Made by a program: the position numbers and the translations under genes. This document shows, piece after piece, positions 1 through 9,279 of a DNA stretch of 51,617 bases. Source of the stretch: Lutibacter sp. HS1-25. GTDB taxonomy: Bacteria > Bacteroidota > Bacteroidia > Flavobacteriales > Flavobacteriaceae. Each line of letters opens with the position of its first letter. The first letter of the stretch is position 1. Location: the NCBI RefSeq assembly GCF_004121075.1, contig NZ_RHLN01000163.1, forward strand, positions 1 through 51,617, in the 5' to 3' direction. The notes below the pieces were generated by a model. The model did not search any database. It was not told the origin of the DNA and worked only from the letters and a program-made list of their open reading frames with translations.

Positions 1-191
1 ATCCGTAAGCTTCTAGCCCACAAGATTTGTATTCAGCCACTGCTTTATCTAGAGCTTCTTGCGAAAGATCGTTTACTACAATTTTTGCTCCTGCTTGTCC
101 AAGACCTTTGGCCATTGCCATTCCAAGTCCATGAACTCCACCTGTAATTAGTGCTGTTTTACCTGTTAAATCAAAAAGGTTAATTGACATA
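1..191 (-). CDS. SDR dehydrogenase, KduD / gluconate 5-dehydrogenase type (partial, C-terminus off window)
   Basis: Only the first 63 codons are present; the gene runs off the left edge. The frame opens with MSINLFDLTGKTALITGG and carries the SDR cofactor motif TGGVHGLG at residues 16-23, followed by the expected acidic-capped strand (VVND). The start ATG lies 18 bases downstream of the kduI stop on the same strand, so the two genes are probably co-transcribed. Next to KduI the natural role is NAD(P)-linked reduction of 2,5-diketo-3-deoxygluconate to 2-keto-3-deoxygluconate (KduD reaction). The N-terminus also resembles proteins annotated as gluconate 5-dehydrogenase, which are close relatives. 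The fold is clear; the substrate is inferred from the neighbour, and the catalytic Ser-Tyr-Lys is outside the window. Confidence 0.8.
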
Positions 192-209
192 ATTTTATTT
201 TTTTATTAA

Positions 210-1049
210 TTATCTTAAATCTGTTATTTTTGCCACATCCATATCGTTGTAATCCAAGTTTTCTCCTGCCATACCCCAAATAAAAGTATAGTTTGAAGTT
301 CCTGATCCTGAGTGAATTGACCAAGGTGGTGAGATTACTGCCTGATCATTGTTCATCCAAATATGACGTGTTTCTTGTGGTTCTCCCATAAAATGACAAA
401 CCGCTTGATTTTCTGGAATATCCATATAAAAATAGATTTCCATTCTACGATCGTGCACGTGTGCTGGCATCGTGTTCCAAACACTACCTGTTTTTAATTC
501 GGTCATCCCCATTTGTAACTGACAAGTTGTTACAATACCTCCAATAATCATTTGGTTTACAGTACGGTGATTTGCAGTTTCTAAAGAACCCAATTCAATT
601 TTATTAGCTTCTGCCTTGCTTACTTTTTTTGTTGGAAAGTTTTTATGTGCTGGTGCAGCATTTAAATAAAATTTTGCAGGATTTTTAGCATCGTTACTTT
701 TAAAAATAACTTGTTTATTGCCACTTCCAATGTACAAAGCATCTTTTAAGCCTAGCTCGTAAACTTCGCCTTCTACTTCAACAGTTCCGTTTCCTCCAAC
801 ATTGATAATTCCAATTTCTCTTCTTTCTAAAAAATATTCAGCTTTTAAAGGATCAATAGTTTCTAGCGTTAAAGGCTCTAATGGCACTGCCGACCCAGCA
901 ATATACCTGTCGTAATGTGAATAAGTAAGGTTAATTTTACCTACTTCCATTAAGTTGTCAATTAAAAATTCGTCTCTTAATTGCTGTGTGTCGTATAATT
1001 TTACAGCTTTTGGACTTGATGCGTAGCGTGATTCGTATGTTGTTGACAT
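210..1049 (-). CDS. kduI: 5-dehydro-4-deoxy-D-glucuronate isomerase
   Basis: KduI isomerises 4-deoxy-5-keto-uronate, the open form of the unsaturated uronic acid released by lyases and GH88/GH105 enzymes, to 2,5-diketo-3-deoxygluconate in the cytoplasm. The 279-residue length is typical. The zinc site is visible: the MPAHVHDRRMEIY segment gives H197, H199 and E204, and PPWSIHSG gives H246, the spacing known for the E. coli enzyme. The protein is a double cupin with no signal peptide. It sits between the SDR dehydrogenase and uxuA on the same strand, forming a uronate catabolic operon. It complements the GH88 enzyme encoded at 13983-15164, which would supply its substrate in the periplasm before import. 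Confidence 0.96.
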   Translation of the reverse strand: MSTTYESRYASSPKAVKLYDTQQLRDEFLIDNLMEVGKINLTYSHYDRYIAGSAVPLEPLTLETIDPLKAEYFLERREIGIINVGGNGTVEVEGEVYELGLKDALYIGSGNKQVIFKSNDAKNPAKFYLNAAPAHKNFPTKKVSKAEANKIELGSLETANHRTVNQMIIGGIVTTCQLQMGMTELKTGSVWNTMPAHVHDRRMEIYFYMDIPENQAVCHFMGEPQETRHIWMNNDQAVISPPWSIHSGSGTSNYTFIWGMAGENLDYNDMDVAKITDLR

Positions 1050-1151
1050 AATGTTGTTTTTTTAAATTTTCTAATTTTATGGTGGTTTAGCCTAAACTTA
1101 GCCACCATTTTTAGTTTTTATTTTGAGAATTTGATTTCGGCCATCAGCCTC

Positions 1152-1179
1152 AGGTATTCAGTCTTTCGACTTTATACCT
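1152..1179 (-). repeat. inverted repeat overlapping the uxuA stop codon
   Basis: AGGTAT (1152-1157) pairs with ATACCT (1174-1179), and inside it AGTC (1160-1163) pairs with GACT (1168-1171) around a TTTC loop. The outer arm covers the uxuA stop codon. No T-run follows on the minus strand, so it is not a standard terminator. It may be an intercistronic hairpin that tunes expression of kduI relative to uxuA. Function is inferred only. Confidence 0.4.
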
Positions 1180-2371
1180 AAGACTTTAGACTTCTCCTAA
1201 TCCCCAATTCAAGGCCACGTAACTCAGCGAGACCTCTTAATCTTCCTATTCCAGAGTAACCTGGATTTGTTTTTTTACGTAAATCGTCTAACATTTTATG
1301 ACCGTGATCTGGTCTCATTGGCATTCTTAAATCAGTTCTGCCAGATGCTTTTCTTTTTTCTTGTTCTAAAACCAATGCTTTCATAACGCTAAACATGTCA
1401 ACGTTACCTTCTAAATGATTGGCTTCATGGAAATTACCCAACTCATCTCTTTGTGTGCTGCGTAAATGGATAAAGTGTATTCTACTTCCCAAACGCTCTA
1501 CCATTCCTGGCAAATCGTTATCAGCTCTTACACCAAATGAACCTGTACAAAAAGTCAATCCGTTATTAGGACTGTCAACTGCATTGTACAAATCAACAAT
1601 ATCTTGCTCTGTACTTACAACTCTTGGCAAACCTAAGATTGGAAAAGGTGGATCATCAGGATGTATACACATTAAAATTCCAGCTTTTTCTGCTGCAGGA
1701 ATAATTTGTGATAAAAATGAAAATAAATTAGCTTTTAGTTCTTTAGGACCTATATTATTATAAGTAGCTAAAATAGTATTAAACTCCTCTAAAGTATAAC
1801 CTTCTTCAGCACCAGGAAGTCCAGCAATAATATTTTTAACTAACAAGTCTTTATCAGCTTGAGTCATTGTTTCAAACATTGCTTTAGCTGCAGCTAATTG
1901 CTTTTCAGTATAAGTCGCTTCAGCACCTGGTCTTTTTAATAATAATACTTCAAAAACAGTAAAAGCAGTAATATCAAAACGCAAAGCTGTAGAACCATCT
2001 TCAACTTCATAATCTAAATTAGTACGTGTCCAATCTAATACAGGCATAAAATTATAACACACCGTATCTATGCCACAAGCACCTAAATTTAAAAGTGTTT
2101 GTTTGTAATTTTCAATATATTTTTGAAAATCACCTGTTTTTGTTTTAATATTTTCATGAATAGGCACACTTTCAACTACAGACCAAGTAAGACCTACTTC
2201 TTCAATTGTATTTTTTCTTTTTTGAATTTCTTCAACTGACCAAACTTCTCCGTTTGGAATATGATGCAATGCAGAAACAACACCAGTTGCACCAGCTTGT
2301 TTTACATCTAAAAGAGAAACTGGGTCATTAGGACCATACCATCTCCACGTATTTTCAAGATTTAAATTCAT
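1178..2371 (-). CDS. uxuA: mannonate dehydratase
   Basis: UxuA dehydrates D-mannonate to 2-keto-3-deoxy-D-gluconate in the cytoplasm, using a divalent metal in a xylose-isomerase-like TIM barrel. At 397 residues it matches the family. Recognisable segments are the N-terminal [13 protein letters not shown], the [18 protein letters not shown] metal-site region, [15 protein letters not shown], and [12 protein letters not shown] with downstream HANHLEG-like histidines. It lies 18 bases downstream of the SDR mannonate oxidoreductase gene, so the pair performs consecutive steps (fructuronate to mannonate to KDG). Together with kduI this operon handles both saturated and unsaturated glucuronate. The start ATG at 2371 gives the conserved [14 protein letters not shown] opening. 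Confidence 0.96.
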   Translation of the reverse strand: MNLNLENTWRWYGPNDPVSLLDVKQAGATGVVSALHHIPNGEVWSVEEIQKRKNTIEEVGLTWSVVESVPIHENIKTKTGDFQKYIENYKQTLLNLGACGIDTVCYNFMPVLDWTRTNLDYEVEDGSTALRFDITAFTVFEVLLLKRPGAEATYTEKQLAAAKAMFETMTQADKDLLVKNIIAGLPGAEEGYTLEEFNTILATYNNIGPKELKANLFSFLSQIIPAAEKAGILMCIHPDDPPFPILGLPRVVSTEQDIVDLYNAVDSPNNGLTFCTGSFGVRADNDLPGMVERLGSRIHFIHLRSTQRDELGNFHEANHLEGNVDMFSVMKALVLEQEKRKASGRTDLRMPMRPDHGHKMLDDLRKKTNPGYSGIGRLRGLAELRGLELGIRRSLKS

Positions 2372-2389
2372 ATCTAAATTTATTATATT

Positions 2390-3217
2390 TTAAACACCAC
2401 TAAAAGCACTAAAACCACCATCAATTGGCACAACTACACCTGTTACAAAAGAAGAAGCATCGTCACACAACCACAAAGTTGTACTAATTAAATCTTCAGG
2501 CTCACCAAATTTACCCATTGGCGTTTGAGCAATAATTGTATTTCCTCTTGGCGTTAAACTACCATCACTATTAGTTAATAAGGCACGATTTTGATCTGTA
2601 AGAAAAAATCCTGGCGCCAAAGCGTTTACCCTAATACCTACTTTTGAAAAATGAACTGCCAACCATTGTGTAAAATTTGACACAGCAGCTTTTGCACCAC
2701 TGTATGCCGGAATTTTAGTTAAAGGTGTAAAAGCATTCATTGATGAAATATTTAAAATACTACACCCTTTTTTACCCACCATGTCTTGAGCAAACACTTG
2801 CGTAGGCAATAAAGTTCCTATAAAATTTAAATTAAATGTAAATTCAATTCCTTTAGGATCTAAGTCGAAAAAAGTTTTAAAACCTTCGGTTGTATTTTCT
2901 AAATCAGCTGTTTCTAAATAAGGATTAGAAGTAGTTCCCAAAGGATGATTTCCTCCTGCTCCGTTTACCAAAATATCACAAGGACCCAATTGCTCGTTCA
3001 CTTCTTTTTTAGCAGCTTCTAATGAAGCTTTCTCCAAAACATTGGCAGCAACTCCTATAGCCACACCACCATCTGCATTAATTTCTTCAGCAACCTTGTT
3101 TGCTGCTTCAATTCTTAAATCTAAAACGGCAATTTTGTTACCTTGCTTAGCCAATGCTTTTGCTAAAGTGCTACATAAAACACCTCCTGCTCCTGTTAAT
3201 ACAATTACTTTACTCAT
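2390..3217 (-). CDS. SDR-family D-mannonate oxidoreductase (fructuronate reductase)
   Basis: This 275-residue protein is a classical short-chain dehydrogenase: TGAGGVLC at residues 8-15 binds the cofactor, NGAGG follows at 85-89, and the catalytic set is S159 (NISSMNAF), Y172 and K176 (AYSGAK). A long insert (about residues 93-125, NPYLETADLENTTEGFKTFF) and a C-terminal PIDGGFSAFSGV are typical of the SDR-type mannonate oxidoreductases, such as the B. subtilis UxuB type. These are unrelated to the long-chain E. coli UxuB. The likely reaction is NAD(P)H reduction of D-fructuronate to D-mannonate, feeding the uxuA product next door. It is the first gene of the minus-strand operon, divergent from the LacI regulator. 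Substrate is inferred from subfamily features and context. Confidence 0.85.
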   Translation of the reverse strand: MSKVIVLTGAGGVLCSTLAKALAKQGNKIAVLDLRIEAANKVAEEINADGGVAIGVAANVLEKASLEAAKKEVNEQLGPCDILVNGAGGNHPLGTTSNPYLETADLENTTEGFKTFFDLDPKGIEFTFNLNFIGTLLPTQVFAQDMVGKKGCSILNISSMNAFTPLTKIPAYSGAKAAVSNFTQWLAVHFSKVGIRVNALAPGFFLTDQNRALLTNSDGSLTPRGNTIIAQTPMGKFGEPEDLISTTLWLCDDASSFVTGVVVPIDGGFSAFSGV

Positions 3218-3564
3218 TTTTTATATAATTTTCGCTTACAAATTTCTTTAAAAAATATAATTTATTTGTCCTGTTCTATCCTGCTTTCAGACTTCAAATC
3301 AGAACTTTTAAACATGTTTATTTATTTTCTCATTCTAAAATCAACTATAAACTTATAACAAAGAATCAACATCTTTACATACGTAAGTTCAAGTACATTA
3401 GATTTGAACAATTGATACCCTTGTTTTGTATTCTTAACATCCTACAACTTCAATTTAATAAAATTGCTTTTGCTTAAAAACAAACTTCAAACTCAATTTT
3501 ATCACCACATTTCAACTTCACCTTCACTTAGATATTTCATAAAACTTTAAGAAATACATTTTCC

Positions 3565-3576
3565 GTGTACGCACAC
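3565..3576. promoter_or_regulatory. candidate LacI-family operator
   Basis: GTGTACGCACAC is an inverted repeat with a central CpG; 10 of 12 positions are symmetrical (only A5/C8 break it). LacI-family operators are typically short palindromes with a central CG. The site abuts the predicted -7 box of the minus-strand uronate operon and would cover its start site, a classic repression position. A LacI-family gene begins 77 bases away. Binding is inferred. Confidence 0.45.
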
Positions 3577-3583
3577 AAAAGTA
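3576..3583 (-). promoter_or_regulatory. candidate -7 box of the uronate operon
   Basis: On the minus strand this reads TACTTTTG, a full match to the Bacteroidetes TAnnTTTG element. No clear -33 TTTG is seen at the ideal distance. The same octamer occurs upstream of the GH30 operon (47710-47717). The implied leader to the SDR start codon is about 350 bases, unusually long, which lowers confidence. Confidence 0.35.
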
Positions 3584-3652
3584 ACAATTATTTTTAAAAA
3601 TAGCTTTTTTTTAAAATATTTTTTTAATATTTGTCTTGATTCTAAATAAATT

Positions 3653-4732
3653 ATGATAACAATAAAAGAAATTGCTGAGATTGCTAATGTTTCTGTTGGA
3701 ACTGTTGACAGGGTTATTCATGGTAGAGATGGGGTTTCAAAAAAGACCAAAGAAAGAGTTCAAAAAATTTTAACAGAAAAGAATTTTAAAATCAACAACA
3801 TTGCAAGATCATTGGCAATGAAAAAAAAGTATAACTTATCTGTATTAATGCCAGATTTTGATGCCGATAATTTATTTTGGAAATCACCATTGTTAGGAGT
3901 TTCAAAAGCTGCAGAGGAAGTTTTAAGCTTCGGAATTGAAGTTAAGACATTTACTTTTAACCAATTAGACAAGAAGTCTTATTTAAATAGTTTTCAAAAA
4001 TTAATTGATGGATCACCTGAAGCTGTGATTCTTACGCCTTTATTTTTGAATGAAACTAAAACAATAATTTCTCAATTAGACAAAAAAAAGATTCCTTATA
4101 TTTTTTTAAATATCGAAATAAACGGTTTTAACAATATTTCATTTATAGGTCAAGACTCGTACAAAGGCGGTTATTTATCAGGGAAATTAATGCATTTATG
4201 CACACAAAAAAACACCAATTACTTAATTACAGATATTGAATCTAAATTATACAACAACAATGCAATAGAAGGCCGAATAAAAGGGTTTTACTCATATTTT
4301 AATAAAAATAAGATTCCGTTTAATGCTGTTTCATTAAGTTTTGAAGATTTAAACAATTTAGACCACGTTAAACAACAACTAAAACAACTATTGGATACCC
4401 ATAAAAATATATCAGGAGTTTTAGTTCCTTCAAGTCGAATTTCAATAATTTCTAATTGTATTGATTCAAAAAAATTAAAAAAATTAAGTTTAATCGGTTT
4501 TGACACAACAGAACAAAATGTTGCTTGTTTAAAAAATGATAAAATTACCTTTTTAATCTCTCAAAAATCATTTAACCAAGGATTAAAATCGGTCAAAATA
4601 ATGGCTGAATATTTAATTCAGAATAATTTACCACATCAAAAAATATATTCACCTCTTGAAATAATTACCAAAGAAAATTTAGAATTTAGCCAACAAGAAA
4701 AGTGGCATTATATTGATGAGATAAAATCATAA
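3653..4732 (+). CDS. LacI-family transcriptional regulator with sugar-binding domain
   Basis: The 359-residue protein begins with a LacI-type helix-turn-helix (TIKEIAEIANVSVGTVDRVI, residues 3-22) and hinge region (KINNIARSLAMKK, about 46-58). A periplasmic-binding-protein-like effector domain follows to about residue 345. There is no signal peptide, as expected for a cytoplasmic regulator. Divergence from the kduI/uxuA operon and the palindrome at 3565-3576 suggest that it controls uronate catabolism, responding to a pathway intermediate such as KDG or a uronate. That assignment is by context only. Its role is distinct from the membrane sensor encoded next, which would sense oligosaccharide. 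Confidence 0.88.
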   Translation: MITIKEIAEIANVSVGTVDRVIHGRDGVSKKTKERVQKILTEKNFKINNIARSLAMKKKYNLSVLMPDFDADNLFWKSPLLGVSKAAEEVLSFGIEVKTFTFNQLDKKSYLNSFQKLIDGSPEAVILTPLFLNETKTIISQLDKKKIPYIFLNIEINGFNNISFIGQDSYKGGYLSGKLMHLCTQKNTNYLITDIESKLYNNNAIEGRIKGFYSYFNKNKIPFNAVSLSFEDLNNLDHVKQQLKQLLDTHKNISGVLVPSSRISIISNCIDSKKLKKLSLIGFDTTEQNVACLKNDKITFLISQKSFNQGLKSVKIMAEYLIQNNLPHQKIYSPLEIITKENLEFSQQEKWHYIDEIKS

Positions 4733-5062
4733 TTTTAAAATTTAGCCAATATTTTAAAGTTGTAGAATCTTATTTTTGCACTATTAGCACCCTCTTTTTG
4801 GACTCTTTGCATTCTGTAACTTCTTATATTTACTATAATTATATTAGGTATAAATCACAAAACTTTTCAAATTAATTATGAACCAAATTCATACATTGAA
4901 CTTTTAAACACTCAACTTAAAAATACACCTTCATTATATGACTTTCAGTTAAATAAAAGATTACAAAAGAATTAATTCGAAGATTTATCGTCTATTTTAT
5001 AAAAATAAATTAATTTCACTTTTTAATATTTTTTTTATTTTGACGAAATATCAATAAACTAA
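4733..5062. other. 330-base intergenic region before the hybrid sensor, with a possible ORF remnant
   Basis: No intact gene is visible. One plus-strand frame stays open from 4820 to 4974 (about 50 codons ending in TAA) and reads like protein (for example NTQLKNTPSLYDFQLNKRL), but it has no ATG or other convincing start and follows a stop directly. It may be the tail of a decayed gene. A 7-of-8 match to the -7 element (TTATTTTG, 5035-5042) lies 21 bases before the sensor start and could be its promoter. Confidence 0.4.
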
Positions 5063-8000
5063 ATGCTGCATAACTTTAAATTATTTTTACTTTTAATTGT
5101 TGTTTGTTTAAAAGGTTTTTCACAAACTAATGAGTATCGGTTTAAAAATCTTTCAACATCAAACGGACTGTCACAAAGTTCTGTAATTACCATTCATCAA
5201 GACAAATTAGGTGTAATGTGGTTTGGAACCCGAGACGGGCTTAATAAGTATGATGGCAGCAATTTTAAAATTTATAAAAACAATCCAAAAGATACTTCAA
5301 CCATAAGCAATAGCGACATTTTAGTTATTGAAGAGGATGCTTCAGGCAACCTTTGGATTGGAACTTATAATGGCTTAAACCTATACAACCATAAAACAAA
5401 TACTTTTAAAAAATATTTCCACACAAACAACCCTAACTCATTAAGTAACAATACTATATGGAGTATTCAGGAAATTAAAGACGAAATATGGATTGCAACT
5501 TCAAACGGAATTAGTATTTACAATAAAAAATCAGACACATTTCAGTGGGTTTATCACGATCCAGAAAATCCTCAAAGCATTCCAAGTAATTTTGTTTTAA
5601 AAATTAAAGAAACCAGCAAAGGTGAAATTTGGGTTGGAACCTCAAAAGGCTTATGTAAGTTGATCAATAGAGCAAACAACAACTATAAATTTCAACATTA
5701 TAAAGAAGCATCATCTAACAATAAAAATAGTGATTATTTATATGTTCAAAATATTTTAGAAGATGAAAATAACGATTTATGGATTGCAACAAAAACAAGT
5801 GGATTATACAAATACAATTATAAATCATCATCTTTAATATCCATTTTAAGCAAAGAAAAAAACAATAGTTTTGACAACGATTTTAGAACTATAAGTATTG
5901 ACAAATTGGGTAATTTGTGGGCTGGAACTTATAGTGGCGTTTATGTGTTAAAAAATAAAATAGCAAAAACTACACCTTCTGAAAACTATATAGACAATAA
6001 CAATTTAAGTAAAGTAAAATCTATTTACACCGATAAAAAAGGATCTGTTTGGATTGGTACTTATTACGGTGGTATAAATATTTGGGACGAAACAAATTCA
6101 AACTTCACCAATTTAAACCAAAACATTAGCAAAACTGGCTTAAGTTACAATGTAGTTGGTTCTATAGTATCAGACCATATTGAAAACATTTATTTTGGAA
6201 CCGAAGGTGGTGGTATTACAGTACTCAACAAAAAAACAAATACTACCAATTTTTTAAATCTAAACAACCCTAAAAAACCACTTAGCAACATAAAAACGCT
6301 TTTATTGACCAATGAAGAAGATTTATGGATTGGTACTTTTGCGAACGGATTGGGGATTTACAATGTTAAAAGTCGTAAAATTTCAACAAACATTTTAAAC
6401 CCTGAACTGGAAAAACTACTTGAAAACACAGGAGTTTACGCAATTAAAAAAGATAAAGACGAAACTATTTGGATTGGCACTTTTGGTCTTGGATTGATAA
6501 AGTACCACCCTAAAAACAAAACTTTTGAAATATTTCAAAATGAAAAAGACAACAAAAATTCGTTAACAAATAGTAGAGTTCGCTCTTTATTAATCGATTC
6601 AAAAAAACAAATTTGGGTTGGTACACAAAGTGGTTTAAATTTAATTTCAACCAACAAATCCAGTAATAAAAAAATTATAAAACACTACTTTTTTGATGAA
6701 GAAGCCCTTTCGGGCGATGACATTTCAACAATTTTTGAAGATAGCAAAGGCACCATTTGGATTGGCTTAAAAGCTAAAGGATTTTTTAAATTGAAGGGTG
6801 AAAATTTTGAAAAAATCACACTTAACAATGGAGATTTTGAAATTAACACCATTCACTCAGTTATTGAAGATAAAAACGGCAATTTGTGGTTAAGTTCTAA
6901 CAGTGGTATTGTAAAATACAACCCGCTAAATAACAAAACAGCGATTTTTGGTGAAATTGACGGATTGATTAGCAATGAATTCAACGACAACTCAAGCCTA
7001 AAAATTAATGAAAATGAATTTTATTTTGGTGGCCCTTATGGCGTTTCTTATTTCAACCCCGAAAATATTATTGCTAACAACTATGCGCCGCAAGTTATTT
7101 TAACAAATCTTAAAATTAAAAATAACATTGTAGAACCTTCAACAGAAAAAAACAGCATTTTAACTAAAAGTATTTGGGATACCCAAAAAATTACATTGGA
7201 CTATGACATGGCAAATTTCTCAATCACTTTTGCCATTCCAAATTTTATCAACTCAAGCAACAATCAATACCAATATCGTTTGGTAGGATTAGAAAATCAA
7301 TGGATTAACACTTCAAACACCGAAGCTACTTTCACCATTCAAAACCCAGGAACCTATATTTTTGAAGTAAAAGGCGCCAATAATAATGGGGTTTGGAATA
7401 CCACTGCCACCACTTTACAAATTAAAGTAAACCCAGCACCTTGGAGAAGTTGGTGGGCATTTTTACTCTATGCACTTATTATTGCAACAGCCTTATTTAG
7501 TTTAATTCAATTTTTAAAATCTAAAACTATTTTAAAACATGAGTTAGAGTTAGAGCATCTGGAAAATATAAGAAACGAAGAAATCAACCAAGCTAAATTA
7601 CAGTTTTTTACCAATATTTCTCACGAGTTTAGAACACCTTTAACGCTAATACTTGGACCTTTACAACAATTGCTAAGCGATTATAAAGGCAGCAATAAAA
7701 TGTTTAAAAAATTACTGGTTATAGAAAGTAATGCCAATCATTTATTGCAATTAATTAATAGATTGATGGATTTTAGAAAATTGGAAAACAACCAATTTAA
7801 ACTACAATCTGCAGAAGGAAACATTGTCAAATTTTTAAAAGAAATTTATTTTTCATTTAGCGAATATGCAAAAGACGGCAATTACCAATATACATTTGAA
7901 GCCCTAGAAGACCCAATTTCTGTCTATTACGACCGTTCAAAATTAGAACGTGTATTTTATAATTTAATATCAAATGCTTTTAGATTTACACCAAAAGGCG

Positions 8001-9181
8001 GTAATATTGCTATTAAAGTTTGGAGTAATGAACAGTCTATTTTTATAACTGTTGAAGACAATGGTGTTGGAATTGCTGAAGAATATTTCGACAAAATTTT
8101 TGATCGCTTTTTTGAAATTGCCATTCATAACAATCCTAAAGAAGGCTATAATAAAGGTACAGGCATTGGTTTATCTATTGCAAAAAATATTGTAACACTT
8201 CATAAAGGAACCATTACTGTTAAAAATAACCAACCACAAGGAACCATTTTTGAAGTTGCTTTGCCCTTAGGTAGAGCGCACCTTTTAGACGAAGAAATAT
8301 TAAAAGATTTCAAAACAAGTAACGACCTTACACAATACATAACACAATTAGAAACAGTACCTGTTGATTTTGAAGATGACGTTGAAGATTTGGTAACAAA
8401 TGAAACCCTACCTACTATTTTAATAGTTGAAGACAACAAACCTTTGCGTTCATTTATTAAAAATTTATTAAAAAAGAAATACAATATTATTGAAGCTGAA
8501 AATGGAAAAGTTGGACTTCAAAAAGCATTAGACAATATTCCAGATTTAATTATTAGCGACATTATTATGCCCGAAATGGTTGGGACTGAAATGTGTTCAA
8601 AAATTAAAGAAAACTTAAAAACCAGCCACATACCTATTATATTGCTTACCTCCCGCTCTTCATTAATTTACAAATTTGAAGGTTTAGAAAGTGGTGCCGA
8701 CGAATACATTAGCAAACCTTTTAATGTAAAGGAATTTACTTTAAAAATTAAAAATATGCTTGAAGGCATGCAGCGATTAAAAAATAAATTCAAAAGTGAA
8801 AACACCCTTTCACCAAGTGAAATTACAGTTTCATCGGTTGATGAGCAATTGCTTAAAAAAGCTTTTAAAATTGTTGAAGACAATATTTCTAACGAGCAAT
8901 TTGACATTCCTTTCTTTTGTTCAGAATTAGGTGTAAGCAGAACGATGTTATTTACAAAAATAAAAGCCTGGACTAATTTTACACCAAACGATTTTATTCA
9001 AGAAATTAGATTGAAACGTGCTGCACAATTGTTAGAACAAAATAAAATTAATATCTCCCAAATTAGCTACAAAGTTGGGTTTAACAATCCGAAATATTTC
9101 AGCAAATGTTTTCAAAAAAAATATGGAGAAACACCTTCTCAATATCAAAACAAATTTTCCAACCATTTTTCAGAAGAATAA
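5063..9181 (+). CDS. hybrid two-component system sensor/AraC regulator (HTCS) of the uronate PUL
   Basis: A single 1372-residue protein combines sensing and transcription control at the inner membrane. In order: a signal peptide (about 1-20), two periplasmic seven-bladed propellers of repeated WIGT/LWIG motifs (about 25-690), a Y_Y_Y domain (about 715-785), one membrane helix (about 795-817), a HisKA domain with phospho-acceptor H854 in NISHEFRTPL, and an HATPase domain (N-box near 965, GTGIGLSIAKN near 1031). A receiver domain follows with phospho-acceptor D1166 in DIIMPE and lysine in SKPF, then a C-terminal AraC-type DNA-binding domain (about 1265-1365). Such regulators bind a PUL-specific oligosaccharide and switch on the adjacent susC/susD. 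The terminator right behind it separates it from susC, as expected for regulator and target. The ligand is probably a uronate-containing oligosaccharide, by context. Confidence 0.95.
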   Translation: MLHNFKLFLLLIVVCLKGFSQTNEYRFKNLSTSNGLSQSSVITIHQDKLGVMWFGTRDGLNKYDGSNFKIYKNNPKDTSTISNSDILVIEEDASGNLWIGTYNGLNLYNHKTNTFKKYFHTNNPNSLSNNTIWSIQEIKDEIWIATSNGISIYNKKSDTFQWVYHDPENPQSIPSNFVLKIKETSKGEIWVGTSKGLCKLINRANNNYKFQHYKEASSNNKNSDYLYVQNILEDENNDLWIATKTSGLYKYNYKSSSLISILSKEKNNSFDNDFRTISIDKLGNLWAGTYSGVYVLKNKIAKTTPSENYIDNNNLSKVKSIYTDKKGSVWIGTYYGGINIWDETNSNFTNLNQNISKTGLSYNVVGSIVSDHIENIYFGTEGGGITVLNKKTNTTNFLNLNNPKKPLSNIKTLLLTNEEDLWIGTFANGLGIYNVKSRKISTNILNPELEKLLENTGVYAIKKDKDETIWIGTFGLGLIKYHPKNKTFEIFQNEKDNKNSLTNSRVRSLLIDSKKQIWVGTQSGLNLISTNKSSNKKIIKHYFFDEEALSGDDISTIFEDSKGTIWIGLKAKGFFKLKGENFEKITLNNGDFEINTIHSVIEDKNGNLWLSSNSGIVKYNPLNNKTAIFGEIDGLISNEFNDNSSLKINENEFYFGGPYGVSYFNPENIIANNYAPQVILTNLKIKNNIVEPSTEKNSILTKSIWDTQKITLDYDMANFSITFAIPNFINSSNNQYQYRLVGLENQWINTSNTEATFTIQNPGTYIFEVKGANNNGVWNTTATTLQIKVNPAPWRSWWAFLLYALIIATALFSLIQFLKSKTILKHELELEHLENIRNEEINQAKLQFFTNISHEFRTPLTLILGPLQQLLSDYKGSNKMFKKLLVIESNANHLLQLINRLMDFRKLENNQFKLQSAEGNIVKFLKEIYFSFSEYAKDGNYQYTFEALEDPISVYYDRSKLERVFYNLISNAFRFTPKGGNIAIKVWSNEQSIFITVEDNGVGIAEEYFDKIFDRFFEIAIHNNPKEGYNKGTGIGLSIAKNIVTLHKGTITVKNNQPQGTIFEVALPLGRAHLLDEEILKDFKTSNDLTQYITQLETVPVDFEDDVEDLVTNETLPTILIVEDNKPLRSFIKNLLKKKYNIIEAENGKVGLQKALDNIPDLIISDIIMPEMVGTEMCSKIKENLKTSHIPIILLTSRSSLIYKFEGLESGADEYISKPFNVKEFTLKIKNMLEGMQRLKNKFKSENTLSPSEITVSSVDEQLLKKAFKIVEDNISNEQFDIPFFCSELGVSRTMLFTKIKAWTNFTPNDFIQEIRLKRAAQLLEQNKINISQISYKVGFNNPKYFSKCFQKKYGETPSQYQNKFSNHFSEE

Positions 9182-9185
9182 CAAC

Positions 9186-9212
9186 AATCCCCTAAAACAA
9201 AGGGGATTTTTT
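9186..9212 (+). terminator. intrinsic terminator after the hybrid sensor
   Basis: AATCCCCT (9186-9193) pairs perfectly with AGGGGATT (9201-9208) around a 7-base loop, followed by further Ts to 9212. It begins five bases after the sensor stop codon, ending that transcript so susC is expressed from its own promoter. Confidence 0.85.
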
Positions 9213-9240
9213 ACTTGTACTGGATATTTGACTACCCTAT

Positions 9241-9276
9241 TTTGAATTTTTATTTCAAATTACCTCTCTATATTTG
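9241..9276 (+). promoter_or_regulatory. candidate promoter of the susC-susD-GH88-GH2 operon
   Basis: TATATTTG at 9269-9276 matches the Bacteroidetes -7 element in full, and TTTG at 9241-9244 could be the -33 element, though the 24-base spacer is slightly long. The predicted start site is near 9282, giving a leader of about 110 bases to susC. It sits between the sensor terminator and susC, where the AraC domain of the sensor should act. Confidence 0.5.
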
Positions 9277-9279
9277 TTG

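Larger units (their letters stand above)
3218..3652. other. 435-base divergent intergenic region between uronate operon and LacI regulator
   Basis: This AT-rich stretch separates the minus-strand uronate operon from the plus-strand LacI gene. I see no ORF of coding character on either strand. It carries a candidate minus-strand -7 box with an overlapping palindromic operator near 3565-3583. A one-mismatch -7-like box (AATATTTG) just upstream of the LacI start could serve that gene. The operon leader would then be about 350 bases long, which leaves room for unseen RNA regulation, but no riboswitch class is recognisable. Confidence 0.6.

Noticed and set aside
1419-1763. 114-codon plus-strand frame inside uxuA
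   Set aside because: Opposite-strand shadow of a well-identified gene, no protein-like features.
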